From Staphylococcus cornubiensis (lineage in GTDB: Bacteria; Bacillota; Bacilli; Staphylococcales; Staphylococcaceae), in contig NZ_FXUZ01000001.1 in the NCBI RefSeq assembly GCF_900183575.1, forward strand, positions 372,001-436,000: a DNA stretch of 64,000 nt, written 5' to 3'. Each line of letters opens with the position of its first letter. Position 1 is the first letter of the stretch. Shown here piece by piece: positions 19,989-29,846 of this stretch. The notes beneath the pieces are model-generated. The model ran no database searches. It was given only the letters and a program-made list of their open reading frames with translations, and was not told the DNA's origin. The position numbers were made by a program, and so were the translations under genes.

Positions 19989-20018
19989 TTGCTCAACGCC
20001 ACACATTTCATGTAAGAT
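19989..20018 (+). promoter_or_regulatory. Candidate promoter of the mazG-like gene
   Basis: TTGCTC (19989-19994), an 18-bp spacer and TAAGAT (20013-20018), 33 bases before the start codon. Confidence 0.4.
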
Positions 20019-20051
20019 AAAGAAGAATGAAAATAGAAAGGATGTCATATC

Positions 20052-20375
20052 ATGAATCGATCACTCTCCGATATGCAAAAAGAAGTTGATACATACATTT
20101 CACAATTTAAAACAGGTTATTTTTCTCCACTCGCAAACCTTGCACGCTTAACTGAAGAAGTTGGCGAACTCGCACGTGAAATCAACCATTATCATGGAGA
20201 GAAAAAGAAAAAAGACAGTGAAGCTGAAAATACAATCGAAGCTGAATTAGGTGACAACCTTTTCGTGCTCCTCTGTCTTGCAAATTCACTTGGTATCGAT
20301 ATGACAGAAAGTTTTAACCAAACAATGGAAAAATTCAACACCCGCGATAAATATCGATTTGAAAGAAAGTCATAA
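20052..20375 (+). CDS. MazG-like nucleotide pyrophosphohydrolase (YpjD-like)
   Basis: This 107-residue all-alpha protein has the metal-binding pattern of the MazG/iMazG superfamily: EEVGELAREI about residues 37-46 and EAELGDNLF about 63-71. Such enzymes hydrolyse NTPs or modified nucleotides to monophosphate and pyrophosphate, a housekeeping role. It lies just before bshA, with a 15-base gap, as YpjD does in Bacillus. The exact substrate is unknown. Confidence 0.87.
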   Translation: MNRSLSDMQKEVDTYISQFKTGYFSPLANLARLTEEVGELAREINHYHGEKKKKDSEAENTIEAELGDNLFVLLCLANSLGIDMTESFNQTMEKFNTRDKYRFERKS

Positions 20376-20390
20376 AGGAGTATTACATAT

Positions 20391-21515
20391 ATGAAAATTG
20401 GCATTACTTGTTATCCCTCAGTCGGTGGTTCAGGGATCATTGCAACAGAACTCGGTATTTTAATGGCTGAACGTGGGCATGAAGTGCACTTTATCACTTC
20501 AAATATGCCGTTTCGCTTAAATAAACCTGTACCCAACATTACTTTTCACCAAGTTGACGTGAATCAATATGCTGTGTTCCAATATCCACCATATGATATT
20601 TCGTTAAGTACGAAAATCGCCAATGTGATTAATGAATACGACTTGGATGTGTTACATATGCATTATGCAATTCCACATGCGATTTGTGGGATTTTGGCGA
20701 GACAAATGTCTGGAAAAGATATTAAAATTATGACGACTTTACATGGGACGGATATTACGGTACTCGGCTATGACCACTCATTAAGAAATGCCATTAAATT
20801 TGGAATAGAACAAAGCGATATTGTGACAAGTGTGAGCGAATCATTGAAAGAAGAGACAAATGAAATTATTGCACCACAAAAAGAGATTGTGCCGATTTAT
20901 AATTTTGTCAGAGAGTCCGAGTTTCCGACTGGTTACAATTCAGAGTTAAAAGAAAGTTACGGGATTGAACAAGATGAAAAAGTATTGATTCACGTTTCGA
21001 ATTTCCGCAAAGTGAAACGTATTGACAGCATTATCGATACGTTTTCCATCGTTCGTCAACACATTAAATCAAAATTGCTGCTCATTGGTGATGGGCCTGA
21101 ATTACAAGATATGCGCATGAAAGTACGTGAAATGGATCTTTCAGAAGATGTCCTCTTTTTAGGTAAGCAAGATTGTATGAGTAACTTTTATCAAATGTCC
21201 GATATTGTATTATTAATGAGTGAAAAAGAAAGCTTCGGTCTCACGTTATTAGAAGCGATGAAAACAGGTGTCGTTCCTATTGGTACACGGGCTGGCGGCA
21301 TCCAAGAAGTGATTAGACACCACGAAACAGGATTCTTAGTCGATATTGACGACAGTCAAGCAGCTGCCGACTATGCGATAAAGTTATTAACGGATGATGC
21401 ATTATATCAATCTTTACGTCAAAATATGTTAACAGACATTTCACAACGGTTCCATTCACAAATTATCGCAGACCAGTACGAGCATTATTATAAAAAGATG
21501 ATAGGAGATTTGTAG
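20391..21515 (+). CDS. bshA: N-acetyl-alpha-D-glucosaminyl L-malate synthase BshA
   Basis: This 374-residue GT-B glycosyltransferase of family GT4 joins GlcNAc from UDP-GlcNAc to L-malate, the first step of bacillithiol synthesis. It has the N-terminal GGSGIIATELG motif and a C-terminal nucleotide-sugar site with E-x7-E pattern (KESFGLTLLEAMKTG). It matches the S. aureus enzyme closely and has the same neighbours (mazG-like before, cca after, 3-base gap). The later bacillithiol steps (bshB, bshC) are not in this window. Confidence 0.94.
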   Translation: MKIGITCYPSVGGSGIIATELGILMAERGHEVHFITSNMPFRLNKPVPNITFHQVDVNQYAVFQYPPYDISLSTKIANVINEYDLDVLHMHYAIPHAICGILARQMSGKDIKIMTTLHGTDITVLGYDHSLRNAIKFGIEQSDIVTSVSESLKEETNEIIAPQKEIVPIYNFVRESEFPTGYNSELKESYGIEQDEKVLIHVSNFRKVKRIDSIIDTFSIVRQHIKSKLLLIGDGPELQDMRMKVREMDLSEDVLFLGKQDCMSNFYQMSDIVLLMSEKESFGLTLLEAMKTGVVPIGTRAGGIQEVIRHHETGFLVDIDDSQAAADYAIKLLTDDALYQSLRQNMLTDISQRFHSQIIADQYEHYYKKMIGDL

Positions 21516-21518
21516 TTC

Positions 21519-22721
21519 ATGAAGCAATCTCAATTTGAATTGGCGAAACCTATATTAGAACGATTGATGCAACATGGCTATGAAGCTTATTTTGTCGGTG
21601 GCTCAGTGCGAGATTTTATTATGAATCGACCTATTCACGATGTAGATATAACAACAAATGCGACACCAGATGAAATCGAATCACTTTTTGAACATACGAT
21701 TCCAGTCGGCAAAGAACATGGAACAATCAATGTCGTATGGAACGGCGAAAATTATGAAGTGACGACTTTTCGTGCTGAAGCAGAATATGTCGACCATCGT
21801 CGTCCGACAGAAGTTTATTTCGTGAGAGATTTGTATCAAGATGTAGAACGTCGTGATTTTACGATGAACGCAATTGCAATGGATATCCAGTATGAACGGA
21901 TTGATCATTTTGAAGGGGAACGTGATATCGAAGCGCGCATCATCCGTACGGTGGGTGATGCCAACACGCGTTTTGATGAAGATGCATTAAGAATTTTGCG
22001 CGGTTTACGTTTTAAATCACAGCTCGGATTTACCATTGAAGATGCGACTTTTGAAGCGATGGCGCACCGAATGGCCGACCTTGAATATTTATCGATTGAA
22101 CGCATTATGAATGAATTAACATTATTGATCAACGGCGCATATGTTGCCGAAACATTTCCGATACTTCATTCATTGCAACTTTGGCGTTACATTCCATATT
22201 TCAAAGATGTAGATGTTGCAGCAATGAAATTGAATACGCCTTTAGAAATCGAATCGTTTCTCGCTATACTCAGCTATCGATCAAATCATCAAGCATTCAA
22301 GCCTTTAAAACTTAGTAATGCCCGAGTAAGAACAATTCAAACCTTCGTATCCGCGATTCAAAGCGTGCAAGAAATCAACACTAAAGTTCAGCTACAACAA
22401 TTTGTATACGATTTTGGAATTGACGTTGCACTTCAAATCAACGAACTGCGTGAAACATTGGTAAACAATTCGATTGACATACCAACACCTGTCATCTTTA
22501 ATGCCTCCTCAATTCAAGAGATATGGGCGCAATTACCAATTCAGTCACGTCAAGATTTAGCAGTGGACGGCAAATTGTTAATGCAAGCGTTCCAACTTAA
22601 AGGTGGTCCATGGATTAAAGATGTTTTACGTCAAGTCGAACGTGCTGTCATTGAACGTCAAGTCAACAACCAAACAGAAGCTATCATTGAATGGGTGAAA
22701 TCAAATGTCAAAATATCGTGA
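21519..22721 (+). CDS. cca: CCA tRNA nucleotidyltransferase
   Basis: This 400-residue enzyme builds or repairs the 3'-terminal CCA of tRNAs. The nucleotidyltransferase motif GGSVRDF with the catalytic DVD pair (HDVDITT) is near the N-terminus, followed by the RRDFTMNA segment of the neck that selects ATP or CTP. It is a class II enzyme of normal length. The gene begins three bases after bshA and its end overlaps birA by 17 bases. Confidence 0.95.
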   Translation: MKQSQFELAKPILERLMQHGYEAYFVGGSVRDFIMNRPIHDVDITTNATPDEIESLFEHTIPVGKEHGTINVVWNGENYEVTTFRAEAEYVDHRRPTEVYFVRDLYQDVERRDFTMNAIAMDIQYERIDHFEGERDIEARIIRTVGDANTRFDEDALRILRGLRFKSQLGFTIEDATFEAMAHRMADLEYLSIERIMNELTLLINGAYVAETFPILHSLQLWRYIPYFKDVDVAAMKLNTPLEIESFLAILSYRSNHQAFKPLKLSNARVRTIQTFVSAIQSVQEINTKVQLQQFVYDFGIDVALQINELRETLVNNSIDIPTPVIFNASSIQEIWAQLPIQSRQDLAVDGKLLMQAFQLKGGPWIKDVLRQVERAVIERQVNNQTEAIIEWVKSNVKIS

Positions 22722-23676
22722 TCAAATATTAGAACTATTAACAGATGGCAGACCCAATTATATTTCTGGTCAGACCATTGCAGAAAAATTGAATATTTCT
22801 CGTATGACTGTCAAAAAAACAGTCGATCAGTTAAAAGCAGATGGGTTTTCAATTGATTCCATTCATAATAAAGGCCATCAATTGAACGCTTTACCAGAAG
22901 CTTGGCATACAGGTGTGTTAACATCAATTTTTAAACATCAATCGCTTATCGAGCACTTTCAGGCATATCCAACTGTGGACTCGACACAACAAGTTGCTAA
23001 GAAGGCGATTTTAAATGATGACCGTACGATGCTTATTTTAAGTGATGAACAAACAGCAGGAAAAGGCCGCTTCAAACGTGTATGGCAGTCATCAAAAGGG
23101 AAAGGTTTGTGGATGTCACTCGTATTAAGACCTGATATCCCTTTTTCAATGTTGACAACCTTTAATTTATTTATGTCATTAGCCATTAGTGAAGCGATTC
23201 AGTCATTTGTCACAGCAAAAGTTGAAATCAAGTGGCCGAACGATATTTACATAGAAGGTCAAAAAGTATGCGGTTTTCTTACGGAAATGGTTGCAAATGC
23301 AGACGGTATTGAAGCTGTTATTTGTGGTATTGGCATTAATTTAAACCATAATGTCGATGATTTTGAAGAAGCGCTACACGAAACAGCGACAAGCGTAAAA
23401 ATGCATGCTGGTAAAAATGTGAACCGTTATGCATTTTTAGAACAGTTGATTCAACGTATTGAACAACGTTACACGCAATTTTTAACTGAACCTTTTACGA
23501 CAATTAAAGATGAATATGTCGAACGTTCAAATATTTGGAATAAGCAATTACGTTTTACGGAAGGTCAACAGCAATTTTATGGTAAAGTTGTAGAAATTGA
23601 CGACCAAGGCTTTTTACATGTCGTCGACCGCAATGGTGATTTTCACCGTTTAATGAGTGCAGATATTGAATTCTAA
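22705..23676 (+). CDS. birA: Biotin ligase and biotin operon repressor BirA
   Basis: This 323-residue bifunctional protein has an N-terminal winged helix-turn-helix (SGQTIAEKLNISRMTVKKTV, about residues 20-39) and a biotin-protein ligase domain with GKGRFKRVW (adenylate binding) and KWPNDIY. It biotinylates carboxylases and represses biotin genes when biotin is plentiful. The start overlaps the end of cca by 17 bases, showing translational coupling; dinG follows after 27. Confidence 0.95.
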   Translation: MSKYRDQILELLTDGRPNYISGQTIAEKLNISRMTVKKTVDQLKADGFSIDSIHNKGHQLNALPEAWHTGVLTSIFKHQSLIEHFQAYPTVDSTQQVAKKAILNDDRTMLILSDEQTAGKGRFKRVWQSSKGKGLWMSLVLRPDIPFSMLTTFNLFMSLAISEAIQSFVTAKVEIKWPNDIYIEGQKVCGFLTEMVANADGIEAVICGIGINLNHNVDDFEEALHETATSVKMHAGKNVNRYAFLEQLIQRIEQRYTQFLTEPFTTIKDEYVERSNIWNKQLRFTEGQQQFYGKVVEIDDQGFLHVVDRNGDFHRLMSADIEF

Positions 23677-23703
23677 CCCATCAAGAGAGAAAGGAGGGGG
23701 CAT

Positions 23704-26406
23704 ATGACGCATCAACCTTGTTACGCTGTTGTAGATCTTGAAACAACAGGCAACCAAGCAGATTATGATGAGATTATTCAAATTGGAATTACTTTCGTCC
23801 GGAACAATCAAATTGTAGACCATTATCACTCAATGATTAAAACCGATTTGACCATACCGACATTTATTCAAGCCTTAACTTCCATTGAAGAAGAAATGTT
23901 AAATCAAGCACCTTATTTTAAAGAAGTTGCACATGAAATCTATCATAAAATTAAAGATTGTATTTTTGTCGCACATAACGTCAATTTTGATTTGAACTTT
24001 TTAAAGCACTCTTTCAAAAAATGTCATATCCATTATCAACCCAAAAAAGTCATTGATACGTTGGAACTATTTAAAATTGCCTTTCCAACCGAAAAAAGCT
24101 ATCAACTGACTGAACTTGCTGAATCATTAGGCGTTCCACTTACACAAGCACATCGAGCAGATGAGGATGCACATACGACAGCGCGTTTGATGATTTTAGC
24201 GTTTGAAAAGTTCGAAGTATTGCCGATTAATACAAAAAAACAACTGTACTATTTAAGTAAACAATTGAAATATCAACTCGATGACTATTTTTTCGAACAA
24301 GTGCGCTTACATCAACCTGCAAAAGAAATCACTGGATTAAATCAGTTTGAACAAATTTATTATCAAGCCCCACCTGATTTTGAAAAAAGCAATGTTCAGT
24401 TTGACGGTGATTTGACAGCTCTATATCAAACGATTGTTGACGCTTGTCACTACCAATATCGTGAAGAACAGCTCTATATGGCACAAATTGTGTTTGATCA
24501 ATTAATGCATAATGAAAAAGCGTTGATTGAAGCAGACACAGGGAGTGGTAAATCATTAGCTTATCTTGTCGCGTCATTGATGTATTATATTGAAACAGGC
24601 GAACATGTCATGATTTCAACAAATACTAAAATGTTGCAAAATCAGTTGTTATTACAAGATATTCCAAAAATTAATCGGGCACTCAACGTATCGATCAATG
24701 CGACATTAATCAAAAGTAAACAGGACTATATTTCACTCGGCCTGATTAGCCAAGTATTAAAAGATGAAACGACAAACTACGATGTAAATTTGTTAAAAAT
24801 GCAACTACTCATTTGGATTTTAGAAACACGTACGGGTGATATTCAAGAACTGAATTTACGTGGCGGTCAAAAAATGTATTTTGAACAAAAAATCGAGACG
24901 TATGTACCAGTTCGTAAAGATTTTCATTATTACAATCATATTCGTACTAACGCATCTAAAATTCAAATCGGCATTACCAATCATGCACATTTATTATATT
25001 CATCACCTGAACATACACTGTATCAAATGTTTAAGCATTGTATTATTGATGAAGCACACCGATTGCCTGATTATGCGATTGATTGTGCCATCCATGCTTT
25101 CGGGTATGCTGACATTAAGTATCAATTGGGATTAATAGGTAAGACAGAAAATGAAAAATTATTAAAACAAATTGATCAACTTGAACAACAACGTATTTTA
25201 CAAAAATTGGATATTCCACCTATCGATGTTTTTAGTATTAAACAAGATATTATTGAAATTCATGACATGAACGAACACTTTTTTGATCATATTTTTAACC
25301 AAGTACATGAAGGTCAATTACATGATGATGAAGCATCGAAATTGCATTATGCGTATGATATGGAACGTGATCAATTGATTCCATTGTTACATCAATACAT
25401 TTCAAAAATTAATGTCACTCTTGAACATTTTAACAATATGAAACATAAGGTCGTCAAAACGTTGCGTAAACATCTACTTTATATTGTGGATCAATTACGT
25501 GAAATCGAAACAGGACTGAAAGCAGGGCATTTGTTCTATATTACGCTAAAAAATGTTCAACAAAAGTCGACAATTAAAATTCATATTAAAGATGCATCCA
25601 TTAAGCAACTGTTGACAGAGAAAATTTTAAAACAGTTTGAATCGATTTCATTCGTCTCAGGGACACTTACGTTTAATGGTTCCTTTAAAAATTATCAAAA
25701 ATGGTTTGAAGAGGATGTGCAGTTCCAAACGTACAAAATTACGTCACGACATACGTTTGACTCTAATGGTCATATTTTTGTACCCAATGACATTAAACGT
25801 TACAGCTATCAAAATCAAGACGAGTATATCCAAACGATTGTTGAGTATATTGCACGTTACGTTACAACGGTTGATAGTAAGTGTCTCGTACTTTTTACAA
25901 GTTATAAAATGTTATACAACGTGATGGATTATTTAAATCAAATGGCAGAATTTGACGATTATGTGATTTTATCGCAACAACAAAATCAAAATTATAAAAT
26001 CGTGCAACAGTTCAACCATTTTGATAAAGCGATTTTACTAGGTACGAGCACCTTTTTTGAAGGCTTTGATTATCAAGCGAACGGCATTAAATGTGTGATG
26101 ATAGCGAAATTGCCGTTTATGAATCATCATGCAGTTAAACCGATGTTACTTGCAAATGAGTTTAATAATGTATTTAAAGATTATGTATTACCGGAAGCTG
26201 TACTGAGATTCAGACAAGGACTTGGACGTTTATTAAGAAATGAAAATGATCAAGGGATTGTCGTTTCTTTTGACAACCGTTTAGTCCATAGTCAATATCG
26301 TCACTTTTTCCAAAATACATTAACCCATTTCCAGCAACACCAAGGCAACATGCATCAATTTGAACAATTACTTCACAAGATGCAATCCAATCTAGAACAC
26401 ACATGA
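23704..26406 (+). CDS. dinG: DinG-family exonuclease/helicase-like protein
   Basis: This 900-residue protein joins an N-terminal DnaQ-like 3'-5' exonuclease (DLETTG with Asp11 and Glu13; [20 protein letters not shown]) to an XPD/DinG-type superfamily 2 helicase fold. The Walker A is ADTGSGKS near residue 277 and the DEAH box near 449. The iron-sulphur cysteines of E. coli DinG are not evident. In S. aureus the homologue was reported to act as a nuclease rather than a helicase. It likely works in DNA repair. The Shine-Dalgarno aaggaggg is strong. Confidence 0.92.
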   Translation: MTHQPCYAVVDLETTGNQADYDEIIQIGITFVRNNQIVDHYHSMIKTDLTIPTFIQALTSIEEEMLNQAPYFKEVAHEIYHKIKDCIFVAHNVNFDLNFLKHSFKKCHIHYQPKKVIDTLELFKIAFPTEKSYQLTELAESLGVPLTQAHRADEDAHTTARLMILAFEKFEVLPINTKKQLYYLSKQLKYQLDDYFFEQVRLHQPAKEITGLNQFEQIYYQAPPDFEKSNVQFDGDLTALYQTIVDACHYQYREEQLYMAQIVFDQLMHNEKALIEADTGSGKSLAYLVASLMYYIETGEHVMISTNTKMLQNQLLLQDIPKINRALNVSINATLIKSKQDYISLGLISQVLKDETTNYDVNLLKMQLLIWILETRTGDIQELNLRGGQKMYFEQKIETYVPVRKDFHYYNHIRTNASKIQIGITNHAHLLYSSPEHTLYQMFKHCIIDEAHRLPDYAIDCAIHAFGYADIKYQLGLIGKTENEKLLKQIDQLEQQRILQKLDIPPIDVFSIKQDIIEIHDMNEHFFDHIFNQVHEGQLHDDEASKLHYAYDMERDQLIPLLHQYISKINVTLEHFNNMKHKVVKTLRKHLLYIVDQLREIETGLKAGHLFYITLKNVQQKSTIKIHIKDASIKQLLTEKILKQFESISFVSGTLTFNGSFKNYQKWFEEDVQFQTYKITSRHTFDSNGHIFVPNDIKRYSYQNQDEYIQTIVEYIARYVTTVDSKCLVLFTSYKMLYNVMDYLNQMAEFDDYVILSQQQNQNYKIVQQFNHFDKAILLGTSTFFEGFDYQANGIKCVMIAKLPFMNHHAVKPMLLANEFNNVFKDYVLPEAVLRFRQGLGRLLRNENDQGIVVSFDNRLVHSQYRHFFQNTLTHFQQHQGNMHQFEQLLHKMQSNLEHT

Positions 26407-26473
26407 TGTGGTAGAAGTTCGCCAATAGTTTTGTTAAAATAGTAACAGTATTAAAACAAATAGGAGAATGGTT

Positions 26474-27766
26474 ATGAAAACAACGATTAAAGAAGCAAAG
26501 AATAAAATTGGCCAAGAAGTTACAATTGGCGCTTGGCTCGCGAATAAACGTTCAAGTGGTAAAATCGCGTTCTTACAATTACGTGATGGTACAGGATTTA
26601 TGCAAGGTGTCGTCGTTAAAGCAGATGTAGAAGAGGACATTTTCCAACGTGCGAAATCTTTAACACAAGAAACATCTTTATACGTCACGGGCGAAATTAC
26701 TGAAGACAACCGTTCAGACTTAGGTTATGAAATGCAAGTCAAAAACATCGAAATCATCCATGAAGCACATGATTATCCAATTACACCTAAAAATCATGGC
26801 ACAGAATTTTTAATGGACCATCGTCATTTATGGTTACGTTCTAAAAAACAACATGCTGTGATGAAAATTCGTAATGAAATCATCCGTGCAACATATGAAT
26901 TTTTTAATGAAAATGGCTTCACAAAAATTGATCCACCAATTTTAACAGCGAGTGCACCAGAAGGCACAAGCGAATTATTCCATACAAAATACTTTGACGA
27001 AGATGCATTTTTATCACAAAGTGGTCAGCTCTACATGGAAGCAGCTGCAATGGCATACGGTAAAGTATTTTCATTCGGACCTACATTCCGTGCTGAAAAA
27101 TCAAAAACACGTCGTCATTTAATCGAATTTTGGATGATCGAACCTGAAATGGCATTTACAACGCATGCAGAAAGTTTAGAAGTTCAAGAAGCGTATGTTT
27201 CTTATGTCGTGCAATCTGTTCTTAAAAACTGCAAAATTGAGTTAAAATTATTAGAACGCGACACATCTAAATTAGAAAAAGTACAAGCACCGTTTCCACG
27301 CATTTCTTATGACGATGCGATAAAGTTTTTACATGAAGAAGGTTTTGATGATATCGAATGGGGTGATGACTTTGGTGCACCTCATGAAACAGCGATTGCA
27401 AACCATTACGACTTACCTGTATTTATTGTCAACTATCCAACAAAAATTAAACCATTCTACATGCAACCAAATCCAGAAAACGAAGACACAGTACTTTGTG
27501 CCGATTTAATTGCACCTGAAGGTTACGGGGAAATTATTGGTGGCTCTGAGCGTATTAACGACCTCGAATTATTAGAGCAACGTATTGATGAACATCAACT
27601 CGACACAGAAAGCTATCAATATTACTTAGACCTACGAAAATATGGTAGCGTGCCACACAGTGGTTTCGGTTTAGGTTTAGAACGTACTGTGGCATGGATT
27701 GCTGGTGTTGAACACGTGCGTGAAACATCACCATTCCCACGTTTGTTAAATCGTTTGTATCCATAA
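26474..27766 (+). CDS. asnS: Asparaginyl-tRNA synthetase
   Basis: This 430-residue class IIb synthetase charges tRNA-Asn. It has the N-terminal OB-fold anticodon-binding domain ([21 protein letters not shown]) and the catalytic core with motif 2 ([11 protein letters not shown]) and motif 3 ([12 protein letters not shown]). An upstream ATG at 26468 overlaps the Shine-Dalgarno taggaga, so ATG 26474 is the start. There is no T-box: only 67 bases separate it from dinG. A structured segment follows it before dnaD. Confidence 0.96.
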   Translation: MKTTIKEAKNKIGQEVTIGAWLANKRSSGKIAFLQLRDGTGFMQGVVVKADVEEDIFQRAKSLTQETSLYVTGEITEDNRSDLGYEMQVKNIEIIHEAHDYPITPKNHGTEFLMDHRHLWLRSKKQHAVMKIRNEIIRATYEFFNENGFTKIDPPILTASAPEGTSELFHTKYFDEDAFLSQSGQLYMEAAAMAYGKVFSFGPTFRAEKSKTRRHLIEFWMIEPEMAFTTHAESLEVQEAYVSYVVQSVLKNCKIELKLLERDTSKLEKVQAPFPRISYDDAIKFLHEEGFDDIEWGDDFGAPHETAIANHYDLPVFIVNYPTKIKPFYMQPNPENEDTVLCADLIAPEGYGEIIGGSERINDLELLEQRIDEHQLDTESYQYYLDLRKYGSVPHSGFGLGLERTVAWIAGVEHVRETSPFPRLLNRLYP

Positions 27767-27780
27767 TAGATACGGATGCT

Positions 27781-27890
27781 ATGATGTAGTGCAGATGTTC
27801 GACTAACGAGACCTCGCTTCATCATATACAGGGGTGAGAGGTTGAAATTCTTTAACAACAGGGATTTCACGCTCACTCTCTTTTTATTCC
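27781..27890 (+). terminator. Structured segment between asnS and dnaD with a terminator hairpin
   Basis: First hairpin: 27781-27791 with 27816-27826 (11 positions, one mismatch). Second hairpin: gtgag (27834-27838) with ctcac (27872-27876), enclosing tgaaat with atttca, then a T run at 27881-27885. The bases acctc (27811-27815) can also pair with gaggt (27838-27842), which would disturb both. It ends asnS transcription at least partly; attenuation of dnaD is only a possibility. Confidence 0.6.
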
Positions 27891-27954
27891 GTCAATAGCG
27901 GTGAATCGAAAAAATATTGTTGTCGCAATGACTATGTGAATAGGAGGGGAAGTA

Positions 27955-28647
27955 ATGAACGAACGAGAACTACAAACACGGCCTGTTGTCATTCGATATG
28001 AATTATTTGAGCATTATCAAGAATTAGGCCTTAACGAAAATGATTTAGTCATTTTAATCAAAATTTTATATGCTTATGAGTCTTCTAACGAGCAGCCTTC
28101 TATCGATACGTTAAAAAAGGGGACAACGATGCAATCATCAGAAGTGACCGCTATTATACAAAAACTCATTCAACTTGGTTTATTAGCGATGCGCGTCGAA
28201 AAAAATAGTGAGGGCAAATTTACGGAATACATTCATCTCGATGGGTTTTATGAACAGTTCGCTTCTATTTTCAAACAAATCGAACAATCGAATGAAACCT
28301 TGTCTGATGAAGAAGCATTTAAATTAGTATTCAAAAAAATCGAGACTGCATTTGGTCGTGCTTTATCACCATTAGAAATTGAGCATTTAAACCAATGGAT
28401 TGATGTTGACCATTATGCCATTTCTCTCATTGATGCTGCGATTGATGAAGCACTCGCACACCAAAAACCGTCACTTAAATATATCGATCGAATTTTACTC
28501 AACTGGCAAAAAAATAATGTCACAACAGTTAAAGAAGCACAACCAATACGGGCAAAATTTAAAAAACAACCTCAGCAACCTTCTCAAAAAGTAGAACACA
28601 TTCCAAAATTTAATTGGCTGAAAGGAGAGAATCCTTTTGATAAGTAA
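27955..28647 (+). CDS. dnaD: DNA replication initiation protein DnaD
   Basis: This 230-residue primosomal protein acts after DnaA or PriA in loading the replicative helicase. It has the N-terminal winged-helix DDBH1 domain and the C-terminal DDBH2 domain, with a late YIDRILLNWQKNNV motif typical of the family. The Shine-Dalgarno taggagggg is strong. Its last 11 bases overlap nth, the conserved dnaD-nth-ypoC order. Confidence 0.94.
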   Translation: MNERELQTRPVVIRYELFEHYQELGLNENDLVILIKILYAYESSNEQPSIDTLKKGTTMQSSEVTAIIQKLIQLGLLAMRVEKNSEGKFTEYIHLDGFYEQFASIFKQIEQSNETLSDEEAFKLVFKKIETAFGRALSPLEIEHLNQWIDVDHYAISLIDAAIDEALAHQKPSLKYIDRILLNWQKNNVTTVKEAQPIRAKFKKQPQQPSQKVEHIPKFNWLKGENPFDK

Positions 28648-29308
28648 AAAGAAAGCACTTGAAATGATTGATGTCATTGATCAAATGTTTCCAGATGCAC
28701 AATGCGAACTCGTGCATCAAAACCCTTTTGAATTAACGATAGCCGTTTTACTCTCAGCTCAATGTACAGATAATACAGTGAACCGAGTAACAAAGGATTT
28801 ATTTCAAAAGTATCATACGCCTGAGGATTATTTAGCTGTAGACTTAGAAGAGTTACAACAAGATATCCGTTCAATTGGACTCTATCGTAATAAAGCAAAA
28901 AATATTCAAAAACTTTCTCAATCATTAATCGATCAATATGATGGGACAGTGCCACATACCCACGAACAACTTGAAAGTTTGGCGGGTGTAGGTCGAAAAA
29001 CAGCTAACGTCGTCATGAGCGTCGCATTTGATGAACCTGCATTAGCCGTCGATACACATGTCGAACGTGTATCTAAACGTCTAGGGATTTGTCGTTGGAA
29101 AGATAGTGTCACAGAGGTAGAGCGTCGACTCACATCTATTATACCGAAAGAACGTTGGACAAAAAGCCATCACCAGCTTATCTTTTTTGGCCGTTATCAC
29201 TGTTTAGCGAAAAAACCAAAATGCGGTGTCTGTCCATTATTTGATGACTGTCGTGAAGGGCAAAAACGTTATCGTGCTTCGTTGAAAAAGGCGGCTGGTG
29301 CCTCATGA
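28637..29308 (+). CDS. nth: Endonuclease III (DNA glycosylase/AP lyase)
   Basis: This 223-residue base-excision repair enzyme removes oxidised pyrimidines. It has the helix-hairpin-helix LAGVGRKTANV with the catalytic lysine (Lys121) and Asp139 in VDTHVERVSKRLG. Four cysteines (189, 196, 199, 205; C-x6-C-x2-C-x5-C) would hold a 4Fe-4S cluster. The start is TTG at 28637, supported by aaaggagag upstream and by alignment with the S. aureus N-terminus. It overlaps dnaD by 11 bases and ypoC by 4. Confidence 0.95.
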   Translation: MISKKKALEMIDVIDQMFPDAQCELVHQNPFELTIAVLLSAQCTDNTVNRVTKDLFQKYHTPEDYLAVDLEELQQDIRSIGLYRNKAKNIQKLSQSLIDQYDGTVPHTHEQLESLAGVGRKTANVVMSVAFDEPALAVDTHVERVSKRLGICRWKDSVTEVERRLTSIIPKERWTKSHHQLIFFGRYHCLAKKPKCGVCPLFDDCREGQKRYRASLKKAAGAS

Positions 29309-29640
29309 GTTATCAAGAAATGATTGATACGATGACACAATTAGAAGCACAACTTGACCTTTATGCCAAAGCGCGCAAAATCGGTCGTGATGCATCTGTC
29401 TCACTTTTAGATGATTATTATGAATTGTTAATCAGTTATTTTAATACGATTAACGAGGTGGAAGATTATCGTTTAGTCGATCAAGAGACTTTACGTATTG
29501 TACCATTCAACATTGATGAGCGTTTTGCGTATATTGAGACACGAAAGCATCATTATATGGGTTATCAACAAATGAAGACGTTAAAATCAGAATTAGTGAA
29601 GATGTTTGCGGCATATCGTGCGCGTCATCGATTAACATAA
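29305..29640 (+). CDS. ypoC: YpoC-family small protein
   Basis: This 111-residue protein of unknown function starts within the nth stop (ATGA). Position after dnaD-nth and next to convergent pbp2-recU matches YpoC of Bacillus. It is charged and probably helical, with no signal peptide or membrane segment. Assignment is mainly by context. Confidence 0.7.
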   Translation: MSYQEMIDTMTQLEAQLDLYAKARKIGRDASVSLLDDYYELLISYFNTINEVEDYRLVDQETLRIVPFNIDERFAYIETRKHHYMGYQQMKTLKSELVKMFAAYRARHRLT

Positions 29641-29711
29641 TGTTGCGATGGGGAATTCACACAGGGCTATATCTATATCGTAATGATGAATCAAAATTCA
29701 ATATTAAATCC

Positions 29712-29752
29712 AAAAAGACGTATCGATTTTAACATCTTGTATACGTCTTTTT
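29712..29752 (+). terminator. Terminator after dnaD-nth-ypoC
   Basis: A perfect 12-bp stem, aaaaagacgtat (29712-29723) with atacgtcttttt (29741-29752), continuing into a T run. Its A-rich 5' side makes it usable from the other strand too. Confidence 0.88.
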
Positions 29753-29796
29753 TGTATTTATGATATAGGGACTTTAGATTTTCAAGTTAAAAGATA

Positions 29797-29838
29797 AAAA
29801 AGGAGCCGGGATATTAAGCTTTCCCAGCTCCTTTTTCA
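29797..29838 (-). terminator. Terminator after pbp2
   Basis: aaaaaggagccggg (29797-29810) pairs with cccagctccttttt (29823-29836) with one mismatch; the A run gives the T tail on the minus strand. It lies eight bases beyond the pbp2 stop. Confidence 0.82.
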
Positions 29839-29846
29839 CGGAAGGA

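Noticed and set aside
23704-26406. DinG as a novel nuclease-helicase fusion
   Set aside because: The exonuclease-DinG fusion is the normal form in staphylococci and other Firmicutes.
26407-26473. Possible T-box leader before asnS
   Set aside because: Only 67 bases separate dinG and asnS; there is no room for a T-box and no T-box motif.
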